DNA of 7,225 nucleotides from DASYYE01 sp035946955 (GCA_035946955.1 DASYYE010000592.1:1-7225), one strand, 5' to 3'. Positions 1 to 6,251 are shown, numbered from the stretch's first letter. Notes: generated by a model from the letters alone, not told the origin. Translations and numbers: made by a program.

Positions 1-2136
1 GAGCAGTTTGGCCGCGAGCGCCGCTGCGGTGGCGTCGGCACCGCTGCCCGGGGCGGCGAGCCCGGCAGCCGCGTCGACCATGTCGTCCATGCCGAGCAGG
101 GAGGAACGCGTCCGCAGGTCCGGCCACACCCCTTCCTGCACCCCGGCGACTACGACCACGTCCCATTCCAGGCCCTTGGACCGGTGCGCGGTCAGGATGG
201 ACACCGCGTCGGAGTCCGGGGCCTGCCGCGCGAGGGTGTCCCCGGGGATCTCCTGGCCCCGCAGGCTGTCCAGGAACAACCGCGGTGAGCCGGGCGGCAG
301 CCGCTCGGTGAACCGGGCCGCCGCGTCGAACAGTGCGCAGACCGCGTCCAGGTCACGGTCGGCCGCAGCGCCGCGCGGCCCCCCGCCCGCGCTCGTGGCC
401 TGCCACGCCGGGCCGAGCCCCGAGGCGTCCCACACCGCCCACAACATGTCGTGGGCGCTCCCGGACGCTGCTGTCCGGCGGGCCGCAGCGAGCAGTTCCG
501 CCACCTTGCGCGCCGCGTCCGCAGCCGCCCCATCGAGCAGGACCAGCTCCCGGGGGTCGGCCAGCGCGGTGGCCAGCGGCCCAGCATCGGCGACGACGCC
601 CTGCGCCCCCAGCGAGCGGCGGAGCCGTCGCAGGCCGAGCGCGTCCGTGCCGCCGAGCGGGCCGCACAGCAGTTCGGTCGCGGCCTCCTCGTCGAGGGTG
701 GCCGGGAACAGCGCGCAGCGCATCAGCAGGAGCAGCGGCCGCACGCCGGGCTCGGCCTCCAGCGGCAGCTCGTCACCGGCCACACTCACCGGCACGCCAG
801 CCGATGTCAGCGCACGGCGCAGCGGCGAGACATGGTGCACCACCGACCTGACCAGCACAGCCATGGATGCCCAGGGCACGCCGTCGCGCAGGTGCGCCTG
901 CCGGAGCACGTCGGCCACGGCCGCCGCCTCCTCGTTCACACTGCCCGCCATGATGACACGGACCTCGCCCGGGGACGGCGTGCTGGCCGGCAGGAGGTCG
1001 CGGTGCCCACCGACGCGGCGGGCAGGCCAGGAGCCACCGGGCTGCGCACTCGCGGCCACCTCGGGGGACAGCGGGGTTTTGTATGTGGTCTTTGCTGACG
1101 GTGAGGCGGGCGGCGCCGGGAGCCGGGCGGCGACACGGCGCGACGCCGCGAGCAGCACCGGCCCGCTGCGCCTGCAGACCCGCAGCGCGAGGACGTCGGC
1201 GGGCCGGCCATCAGCGGCGCGGAAGCGGTCGGGAAAGCGGCCGAGCGCCCCGGAGTCCGCGCCGCGGAACGCGTAGATCGACTGGTCCGGGTCACCCACC
1301 ACGACCAGGTCCGCGCCGCCCCCCGCCAGCGTGTGCAGCAGCTCCTCCTGGGCCGGGTCGGTGTCCTGGTACTCGTCCACACAGACCAGGTCATAGGCCT
1401 GCCGTTCACGCGCCCCGGCACCGTTGCGGGCCAGCAGCGCCGCCGCGATCCGGATGACCTCCGCGTAGTCATAGGCGGGGACAGGCGCGAGGTCGAAACG
1501 CGCGGCGTAGCGCCGCATGAACGCCCCGGCCGCCACCCACTCTTCACGCCCATACTCGTGGCCCAGCTCGGCCAGGCCACCGCCGTCGAGCCCGCGCTCG
1601 GCCGCGCGCAGGACGAAGTCCCGCAACTCGGCGGCGAACCCCGCGGTGACCAGGGCGGGCCGCATCCGCTGCGGCCACCGCACCCCGCCGTCCTCGGCCT
1701 CACCGCGCAACAGCCGCCGCACCTCCAGCAACTGCTCCGGACCGGGCAGCAGCGTCGGTGGGTCTTCACCGGCCAACACGAACTCCCGCCGCAGCAGTGC
1801 CCAGGCGTAGCTGTGGAAGGTCATGGCCAGCGGCTGGCGGGTGGTGCGGCACAATCGCGCGGTGATCCGCTCCCGCAACTCCGCGGCCGCCTTGCGGCTG
1901 AACGTGAGCACCAGCACCCGCTCAGGGCTGGTGCCGCGGCGGAGGACGCGGTCGGCGACCGTCTCCACGATCGTCGTGGTCTTGCCCGTGCCCGGCCCGG
2001 CCAGCACGAGCAACGGGCCGCCCACGTGGTCCACCACGGCCTGCTGGGACGCGTCCAGCACGGGGGCCTCCGCCGCCCGCAGGGGCGTGCGCAGCAGGCG
2101 GTAGGCGGGTGCGTGCGCGTCCATGTCGTACCGCAT
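1..2136 (-). CDS. UvrD/Rep-type SF1A DNA helicase, probably AdnA-like; 3' end outside window
   Basis: ATP-driven DNA translocase/helicase, cytoplasmic, expected to act in double-strand-break or excision repair. Numbering from the ATG at 2124: Q-motif LDASQQAVVDH near 27-37; Walker A GPGTGKTT with Lys48; motif Ia LTFSRKAAAELRERI just after; TFHSYAW (Ib/Ic); Walker B VDEYQDTD with Asp250-Glu251; motif III GDPDQSIYAFRG at 277-288; and motif V LTAHRSKGLEWD near 640-655 followed by GVQEGVWPDLR. At least 708 residues are present, and motif VI and any C-terminal nuclease lie beyond position 1. Two in-frame ATGs (2136 and 2124) are possible starts. Neither has a good Shine-Dalgarno, so the start is uncertain. 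The gene lies directly behind an alkyltransferase-like gene in the moeZ neighbourhood, the position occupied by the AdnA/AdnB pair in mycobacteria. That context, plus the divergent motif IV (LRVCRRSGP), suggests AdnA rather than UvrD/PcrA. The C-terminal RecB-like nuclease that would settle it is not visible. Confidence 0.93.
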   Translation of the reverse strand, partial: MRYDMDAHAPAYRLLRTPLRAAEAPVLDASQQAVVDHVGGPLLVLAGPGTGKTTTIVETVADRVLRRGTSPERVLVLTFSRKAAAELRERITARLCRTTRQPLAMTFHSYAWALLRREFVLAGEDPPTLLPGPEQLLEVRRLLRGEAEDGGVRWPQRMRPALVTAGFAAELRDFVLRAAERGLDGGGLAELGHEYGREEWVAAGAFMRRYAARFDLAPVPAYDYAEVIRIAAALLARNGAGARERQAYDLVCVDEYQDTDPAQEELLHTLAGGGADLVVVGDPDQSIYAFRGADSGALGRFPDRFRAADGRPADVLALRVCRRSGPVLLAASRRVAARLPAPPASPSAKTTYKTPLSPEVAASAQPGGSWPARRVGGHRDLLPASTPSPGEVRVIMAGSVNEEAAAVADVLRQAHLRDGVPWASMAVLVRSVVHHVSPLRRALTSAGVPVSVAGDELPLEAEPGVRPLLLLMRCALFPATLDEEAATELLCGPLGGTDALGLRRLRRSLGAQGVVADAGPLATALADPRELVLLDGAAADAARKVAELLAAARRTAASGSAHDMLWAVWDASGLGPAWQATSAGGGPRGAAADRDLDAVCALFDAAARFTERLPPGSPRLFLDSLRGQEIPGDTLARQAPDSDAVSILTAHRSKGLEWDVVVVAGVQEGVWPDLRTRSSLLGMDDMVDAAAGLAAPGSGADATAAALAAKLL

Positions 2137-2232
2137 TCCAGCAGAAGGCACTGACAGTGCTAGTCCCGCTCGCCTCCGGGCCGCCGGTGACCGCCGCCTT
2201 CCCTCCTCGCTCCCACGCTCGCTGGTCGCTCG
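2137..2232. other. Short intergenic spacer before the helicase gene
   Basis: About 96 bp separate the stop of the alkyltransferase-like gene from the helicase start. No convincing gene is present. The part next to the stop is rich in GAGCGA/GCGAGC-type repeats on the minus strand, and the part next to the helicase holds a perfect 13-bp palindrome annotated separately. No U-tract terminator is visible, so read-through from the upstream operon into the helicase is plausible. Confidence 0.6.
2148..2160. promoter_or_regulatory. Perfect palindrome GCACTG-A-CAGTGC upstream of the helicase
   Basis: Six-base arms around a single central A form an exact dyad, 11 bp upstream of the ATG at 2136 and 23 bp upstream of the ATG at 2124. 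It is far too compact to be a terminator, because the arms leave a one-base loop. A protein-binding operator is the more natural reading. It does not resemble the actinobacterial LexA box (TCGAAC-N4-GTTCGA). The binding protein is unknown. Confidence 0.45.
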
Positions 2233-2604
2233 TCAGTCCAGGCGGCGGGGCGGCCCTTCGGCTCGCGGGGAGGGCTGCGGGGGCCAGCGGGCACGGCGCA
2301 TGTTGACGCCACGGGGGGCGCCATCGGCGGCACGGCGCAATGGCGTCGCCTCCGCCTGGTAGCGGGCGAGCGCCTCATGCTCGTGGCCCGCCAGCAACGA
2401 CCCGTCCCCGTGGACCACCCGCCACCAGGCCACACTGCCACCCCACTGGGACATCACGCGTCCCACCTGGCGCGGGCCACCCTCACCGAGGTACTCGGCG
2501 ATGTCACCGTAGGACATCACCCGGCCCGGCGGGATCTCCTCCACCACCCGCAGCACCCTGTCCGCGAAGTCGGGCAGTTCCGACCCCCGGACGGCCCCGC
2601 CCAT
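2233..2604 (-). CDS. Alkyltransferase-like (ATL) protein, MGMT-fold DNA-lesion binder without the acceptor cysteine
   Basis: A 123-residue protein with the MGMT DNA-binding fold. Numbering from the ATG at 2604: IPPGRVMSYGDIAEYLG (24-40) is the conserved recognition region, with Tyr32 in the place of the nucleotide-flipping tyrosine. GGPRQVGRVM (42-51) carries Arg45 as the candidate arginine finger. Where active MGMT/Ada proteins have the Pro-Cys-His-Arg-Val acceptor site, this protein reads AWWRVV (59-64), so the acceptor cysteine is replaced by Trp60. ATL proteins bind O6-alkylguanine and related lesions without repairing them and pass them to nucleotide excision repair. Its stress-operon position and the helicase next door fit that role. 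The start at 2604 is preferred because it lies 2 bp after the protease stop and behind a GGTGGGG stretch; a start at 2661 would overlap the protease by over 50 bp and add only low-complexity residues. The tail after about residue 107 is Pro/Arg-rich and probably disordered. Confidence 0.92.
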   Translation of the reverse strand: MGGAVRGSELPDFADRVLRVVEEIPPGRVMSYGDIAEYLGEGGPRQVGRVMSQWGGSVAWWRVVHGDGSLLAGHEHEALARYQAEATPLRRAADGAPRGVNMRRARWPPQPSPRAEGPPRRLD

Positions 2605-2606
2605 TC

Positions 2607-3830
2607 CTAACCCCACCGGGAACGGGACCGGACCGCCAGCAGGCGCACCCCGCACACCCACGCCACAGACAGCGACACCAGCCCGAGCACGCAGTAGACC
2701 ACCAGCGCCCCGCTGCTGCGCGGCGCCACCGGCGCTGGCGGGACAGCACCTGGGCCGCCGCCGAAGTACGAACCCACACCGGCGCCCCGGCCGGTGGGGG
2801 TGTCATGGGCCAGGCGCCTGGCCTCGGCGAGTGCGGCGGCAGCGTCCACGGTGCCGAACCCGACCCGCTGGCTGTAGCCATGCGGCGGCCGGTGCGTCGT
2901 GCTGGCGGTGATCGCGTCGTCAACCAGGGCCGGCGGCATCGCCGGGAAGCGGGCCTTGACCAGGGCCGCGACACCAGCGGTCAGCGCACAGGCCGGGCTC
3001 GTCCCGCTCACCAGCCAGTACTTGCCATCCCTGCCCTGCGCCGGGACACGGACCCCAGGCGCCGCCACCTGCACCGACAGGTTGTCACTGGAGAAAGTCG
3101 CGGGCGCGCCCGACTGGCCGACCGCTGCCACGCCCAGCACGCCCGGGTAGTCGGCCGGGAACGAGTACGGGGCGTGGCCCTGGTGCGTGGAGGTCTGCGT
3201 CCCCCCGGAGTTGCCTGCCGAGGCGACCACGACGACACCAGCGTCCACCGCGGACTGGAGCGCGGCACGCACCGGCTGGCTCGCCCCGCCATAGCCCAGG
3301 GACATGCTGATGACGCCCGCGCCATGGCGGACCGCGTAGGTGATGGCGGTCGCGAGGTTCTGCTGGACACGGGAGGCCGGCTCCCGCTCGTACTTGGTGA
3401 ACTGGGGGTCGGACTGGTCGGTGACCACACGGATCGACAGCACCTTGGCCTGCGGCGCCATACCGATGATCCCGCTCGACCCCCCGTCGGCGTGCCCGTG
3501 GCCCGCCACCAGCGAGGCCATCCAGGTGCCGTGCACACCCCAGTTCGCGTTCGACAGTGCAGTGCTCACGCCACTGAGGTCGGGGCCGGTCCGTACCGAG
3601 CCGCGCAGGTCGGAGACATTGGGGTCCACCCCGCTGTCGATCACCGCCACCGTCACACCCTGGCCCTGTGTGACCTGCCAGGCCTGCTGCGCGTGGACCG
3701 CGTCCAGCACCCACATCTCCTGGTCTCGCACTGAGTCCGCACCCGCCGGCCCTGCCGTCACAGCCGCGACCAGCAACCCGGCAGCCACCAGGACCAGCGT
3801 CCGGACCGCCACCCGGCCCGCCCCTAACAC
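2607..3830 (-). CDS. Mycosin-like S8 (subtilisin) serine protease, membrane-anchored
   Basis: A 407-residue exported subtilase. Residues 1-31 form a signal peptide (Arg-containing start, hydrophobic core, AGPAGA before the likely cleavage). The catalytic triad is complete: Asp65 in VAVIDSGVD, His100 in GVHGTWMASLVAG and Ser278 in SGTSPACA, with oxyanion-hole Asn207 in ASAGNSGG and the substrate-strand motif SMSLGYGG at 175-182. A Gly/Pro-rich linker (about 348-371) leads to one C-terminal membrane helix (374-400) and a basic tail, so the catalytic domain faces outside. This architecture is that of the mycosins (MycP) of type VII secretion. The only cysteine before the membrane helix is Cys281, so the disulfides of mycobacterial mycosins are absent. 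The start is a GTG with GGGGAG six bases upstream. It overlaps the stop of the preceding gene by 7 bp, and codon 2 is TTA. No ESX core gene is nearby, so the substrate is unknown. Confidence 0.93.
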   Translation of the reverse strand: MLGAGRVAVRTLVLVAAGLLVAAVTAGPAGADSVRDQEMWVLDAVHAQQAWQVTQGQGVTVAVIDSGVDPNVSDLRGSVRTGPDLSGVSTALSNANWGVHGTWMASLVAGHGHADGGSSGIIGMAPQAKVLSIRVVTDQSDPQFTKYEREPASRVQQNLATAITYAVRHGAGVISMSLGYGGASQPVRAALQSAVDAGVVVVASAGNSGGTQTSTHQGHAPYSFPADYPGVLGVAAVGQSGAPATFSSDNLSVQVAAPGVRVPAQGRDGKYWLVSGTSPACALTAGVAALVKARFPAMPPALVDDAITASTTHRPPHGYSQRVGFGTVDAAAALAEARRLAHDTPTGRGAGVGSYFGGGPGAVPPAPVAPRSSGALVVYCVLGLVSLSVAWVCGVRLLAVRSRSRWG

Positions 3831-4882
3831 CCGGGGCTCCCCGGGCAGTGTGGCAGTGGCGGCGGGTCCCCCAGATGTGACGCCACGTCCTGGGCCACCC
3901 CGGACACCAGGCCCTGCATCTCAGCCCGCGTATAGGAGTCATCGGCCGTGCCCACCCACGGCCTGCCATCGGCGTAGCCGACGGTGGCCAGCACGAGGTA
4001 GGGGCCGGCAACATGGTCCCAGGGCAGCCGCTGGCCGGTGCCCACGAACCTGGCCACCACCGTCCGGCGGAACGGGACCGGGCGCACGGTCACAGCCGAA
4101 CGGCGCCCGCTCAGCGCCCGCAGGACCACTCCCTCGCCCCCGGGCTTGTCCAGCACCGCCACAGCCACAGTCGTGGCCAGTTCCTCGGTCGCGTCCTCGT
4201 AGGTCGCGCGAAGCACCGCCCGGCAGCCCTGCGTGCTGAGCTGCTGCGTCAGCCAGGCGTCCGCCACGCCCTGGCACGAGGTCCTGCGGGTGATGCCGAC
4301 CCGGTGCGCCGTCAGGTTCAGCCCGATGCCGCCGCCAAAGGCCGCCCCGGACAGGCTGTACGGCAGCTTCGACGGGAACACCTGGCCAGCGGGCCACGCC
4401 CGCCAGCGGTTCGCCACCTCCCAGGCCATGATCTGCGCGCGCTGTGAGGCCGTGAAAGTCCGTGGCAGGAACTGCGCCGCGACACCCAGCCCGCCCGCCA
4501 CCAGCCCGGCCAGGCCCAGGGCCAGGCCAGCCAGCAGGAGAGCAGGCCGCTCCCAGGCACCCCGCCGCCCAAACGCGACACGCCGGCTCAGGGCAGGGGG
4601 CTGTGCCCGGCCACGGCGCCCGCGCTGCGCAGCAGGCCCATCGGCGACGCCGGACTGGCCCAATGCTACGGGCCGCGTCAGCGGCGGCTGGACAGGTGCC
4701 TGGCCATTGGCCTGCCAGGTGGACGGGCTGGCCACCCACGCTGAGTACGTGGGCGTAGCCGGCGGGGCACCCGGGGTGACCACAGTGGGCGAGCTGGACA
4801 TGGCGAACGGTGACACCGGCCTGCCTTCATACGGCCAGCCATCACCGGCAGCGTTATCCTGCGACTCCGGCCCCATGCCCAC
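3824..4882 (-). CDS. Proline-rich single-pass membrane protein, partner gene of the mycosin-like protease
   Basis: I do not recognise a named family. The 352-residue protein has a Pro/Ser/Ala-rich, probably disordered cytoplasmic N-terminus (1-85), a basic stretch (88-111), one membrane helix (about 113-139) and an extracytoplasmic C-terminal domain (140-352). The ectodomain opens with an Ala/Trp-rich helix (EVANRWRAWPAGQVFP, 155-170). Cys203 and Cys220 could form a disulfide; Cys346 and Cys352 lie in the Pro-rich tail. Basic residues before the helix and none just after it support an N-in, C-out topology. The stop overlaps the protease start by 7 bp, so the two are almost certainly co-translated; the product may be the protease's scaffold, inhibitor or substrate. 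The start is uncertain: GTG at 4882 gives the longest form, ATG at 4876 is two codons shorter, and both lie in a small inverted repeat with no clear Shine-Dalgarno. Roughly 34 bp separate it from moeZ. Confidence 0.85.
   Translation of the reverse strand: MGMGPESQDNAAGDGWPYEGRPVSPFAMSSSPTVVTPGAPPATPTYSAWVASPSTWQANGQAPVQPPLTRPVALGQSGVADGPAAQRGRRGRAQPPALSRRVAFGRRGAWERPALLLAGLALGLAGLVAGGLGVAAQFLPRTFTASQRAQIMAWEVANRWRAWPAGQVFPSKLPYSLSGAAFGGGIGLNLTAHRVGITRRTSCQGVADAWLTQQLSTQGCRAVLRATYEDATEELATTVAVAVLDKPGGEGVVLRALSGRRSAVTVRPVPFRRTVVARFVGTGQRLPWDHVAGPYLVLATVGYADGRPWVGTADDSYTRAEMQGLVSGVAQDVASHLGDPPPLPHCPGSPGC
3830..3845 (-). promoter_or_regulatory. Perfect hairpin over the ribosome binding site and start codon of the protease gene
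   Basis: Read on the minus strand the mRNA is CCCGGGG-AG-CCCCGGG, with 7-base arms that pair exactly. The left arm and AG form the GGGGAG Shine-Dalgarno, and the last base of the right arm is the G of the GTG start. Folding would hide the initiation site. The whole hairpin lies inside the last codons of the upstream membrane-protein gene, so ribosomes finishing that gene would melt it. This is a typical layout for translational coupling. Confidence 0.6.
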
Positions 4883-4892
4883 ACGGGCATGG
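4873..4892 (-). promoter_or_regulatory. Inverted repeat around the membrane-protein start codons
   Basis: Exact 8-base arms (CCATGCCC / GGGCATGG) with a 4-base spacer cover both candidate start codons, GTG at 4882 and ATG at 4876. In RNA it would form an 8-bp stem with a tetraloop. It could dampen initiation or serve as an operator-like dyad. No U-tract follows, so it is not a terminator for moeZ. Confidence 0.5.
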
Positions 4893-4916
4893 TATTGCCT
4901 ACAAGGCCGATACGGA

Positions 4917-6095
4917 TCAGTACACGGGGAGTGATGGGTCGACCTGGCTGATCCAGGCGAGCACGCCGCCGCCCACGTGGACGGCGTCGGCGAAACCCGC
5001 GTCCTTCACCACAGCCAGGCACTCCGCTGAACGCATACCGCTCTTGCAGTGCAGCACGACCCGCTTGTCCTGCGGCAGCCGCTCCAGCGCCGCCCCCGAC
5101 AGGAACTCCCCCTTGGGGATCAGCACCGCACCCGGGATCGACACGATCTCGTACTCGTTCGGCTCCCGCACATCAACCAGGAAGATGTCATCCCCCCGGT
5201 CCATCATGGTCTTCAGGTCACGCGCGGAGATCGTGGACCCACCGACCGCCTCCGCGGCGTCCTCCGACAGCGCCCCGCAGAACGTCTCGTAGTCGATCAG
5301 CTGGGTGACCGTCGGGTTCTTGCCACACACCGCGCACTCAGGGTCCTTGCGGACCCGGACCTGCCGGAAGGTCATCTCCAGTGCGTCATAGACCATCAGC
5401 CGCCCCACCAGCGGGTCGCCCACCCCGGTGATGACCTTGATCGCCTCGTTGACCTGTAGCGAGCCCACGGTCGCGCACAGCACACCGAGCACACCGCCCT
5501 CGGCACACGACGGCACCATCCCCGGTGGCGGCGGCTCCGGGTACAGGCAGCGGTAACACGGCCCATACTCGTCCCAGAACACGCTCGCCTGCCCGTCGAA
5601 ACGGTAGATCGAGCCCCACACGTACGGCTTGCCAAGCAGCACACACGCGTCATTGACCAGGTAACGGGTGGCGAAGTTGTCCGTGCCGTCCACGATCAGG
5701 TCATACGGCTCGAAGATCCGCATGGCATTGTCGGAGTCCAGGCGCTCCTCGTGCAGCACCACGTTCACCAGCGGGTTGATCGCGGCGATGCTCTCCTTGG
5801 CCGAGACCGCCTTCGGCCGGCCCACATCGGCCTGGCCGTGGATGACCTGGCGCTGCAGGTTGGACTCGTCCACCACATCGAAGTCGACGATGCCGAGCGT
5901 GCCGACTCCGGCTGCGGCCAGGTACATCAGCGCGGGAGAGCCCAGCCCCCCCGCCCCCACGCACAGCACGCGGGCGTTCTTCAGCCGGCGCTGCCCGGTC
6001 TTCCCCACGTCGGGAATGATGAGGTGCCGGGAATAGCGCCGCACCTCGTCCAGGGTCAGGTCCGCAGCCGGGGTTACCAGCGGTGGCAGCGACAC
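4917..6095 (-). CDS. moeZ: Adenylyltransferase/sulfurtransferase MoeZ (ThiF/MoeB domain plus rhodanese)
   Basis: Cytoplasmic E1-like enzyme that adenylates the C-terminal Gly-Gly of small sulfur-carrier proteins (MoaD, ThiS or CysO type) and then transfers sulfur to form the thiocarboxylate used for molybdopterin, thiamine, cysteine or tRNA thiolation. The 392 residues match the full family length. The ThiF/MoeB domain (about 15-260) has the nucleotide loop GAGGLGS (47-53), DFDVVDESNLQRQ (71-83) with the ATP-contacting Asn and Arg, and DGTDNFATR (136-144). Zinc ligands are Cys180/Cys183 and Cys254/Cys257, and SCAEGG carries Cys197. The rhodanese domain (about 285-390) has FLVDVREPNEYE and the persulfide Cys350 in LHCKSGMRS. 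The start is GTG at 6095, with AGAAGG five bases upstream. It heads the leftward operon and is preceded by an ECF-sigma-type promoter. In mycobacteria and Streptomyces moeZ sits in the same neighbourhood of alkyltransferase-like and helicase genes. Confidence 0.97.
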   Translation of the reverse strand: MSLPPLVTPAADLTLDEVRRYSRHLIIPDVGKTGQRRLKNARVLCVGAGGLGSPALMYLAAAGVGTLGIVDFDVVDESNLQRQVIHGQADVGRPKAVSAKESIAAINPLVNVVLHEERLDSDNAMRIFEPYDLIVDGTDNFATRYLVNDACVLLGKPYVWGSIYRFDGQASVFWDEYGPCYRCLYPEPPPPGMVPSCAEGGVLGVLCATVGSLQVNEAIKVITGVGDPLVGRLMVYDALEMTFRQVRVRKDPECAVCGKNPTVTQLIDYETFCGALSEDAAEAVGGSTISARDLKTMMDRGDDIFLVDVREPNEYEIVSIPGAVLIPKGEFLSGAALERLPQDKRVVLHCKSGMRSAECLAVVKDAGFADAVHVGGGVLAWISQVDPSLPVY

Positions 6096-6100
6096 AGTTG

Positions 6101-6106
6101 CCTTCT
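6101..6106 (-). promoter_or_regulatory. Ribosome binding site of moeZ
   Basis: AGAAGG on the minus strand, five bases before the GTG at 6095. It decides the start, since no other in-frame start nearby has a comparable site. Confidence 0.7.
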
Positions 6107-6126
6107 TTCAAAAATCATGACGTCCT

Positions 6127-6136
6127 GGAACGTTCC
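6127..6136. promoter_or_regulatory. Palindrome GGAACGTTCC in the moeZ leader
   Basis: A perfect 10-bp palindrome downstream of the predicted moeZ -10 element and about 32 bp before the start codon. The position suits a repressor site in the transcribed leader. No known operator is recognised and chance occurrence is possible. Confidence 0.3.
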
Positions 6137-6148
6137 CTCACCGCAAGT

Positions 6149-6177
6149 CAACCTATCTGGCCGGCCGTGACATTCCC
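6149..6177 (-). promoter_or_regulatory. ECF-sigma (SigR/SigH type) promoter for the moeZ operon
   Basis: On the minus strand GGGAAT (6177-6172) is followed after 19 bases by GTTG (6152-6149), preceded by G. This fits the thiol-oxidative-stress sigma consensus GGAAT-N18-GTT of Streptomyces SigR and mycobacterial SigH, with a spacer one base longer than the one usually quoted. The expected transcription start is near 6141, giving a leader of about 45 bases. From memory, the Streptomyces coelicolor moeB/moeZ homologue is reported as a SigR target, which fits. TTGACT at 6152-6147 could be read as a housekeeping -35 but has no matching -10. Confidence 0.6.
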
Positions 6178-6251
6178 TGGCCGCCCTGGCCCGATCACCC
6201 CGGACCGAAATGTCGCAGGCGCGCGGTACAAAACCGTGCAGACGGCTAGCA

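Noticed and set aside
8..1276. A 422-codon open frame on the plus strand
   Set aside because: It is Ala/Ser/Arg-rich low-complexity sequence antisense to the helicase, whose frame carries all the helicase motifs. Long antisense frames are expected at this GC content.
936..1769. A 277-codon minus-strand frame within the helicase
   Set aside because: It is a Cys/Arg/Trp-rich frame-shifted reading of the helicase gene. The helicase motifs II and III lie in the other frame, which stays open throughout.
2148..2160. LexA/SOS box before the helicase
   Set aside because: The sequence does not match the actinobacterial TCGAAC-N4-GTTCGA or GAAC-N4-GTTC pattern.
2161..2232. Tandem repeat or CRISPR-like array in the GAGCGA-rich spacer
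   Set aside because: The repeated units are only 5-6 bases, irregularly spaced and without spacers; this is low-complexity GC-rich sequence.
2233..2604. Active O6-methylguanine-DNA methyltransferase
   Set aside because: The acceptor cysteine is absent; AWWRVV replaces PCHRV, so only lesion binding is expected.
2340..3734. A 464-codon open frame on the plus strand
   Set aside because: It is antisense to the protease and the ATL gene, His/Arg/Pro-rich, and shows no domain motif.
6147..6152. TTGACT as a housekeeping -35 for moeZ
   Set aside because: No TAnnnT-like -10 lies 16-19 bases downstream; the ECF-type reading of the overlapping GTTG fits better.
6227..6232. TACAAA as a -10 for the plus-strand gene
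   Set aside because: No recognisable -35 lies at the right distance, so the plus-strand promoter remains unassigned.
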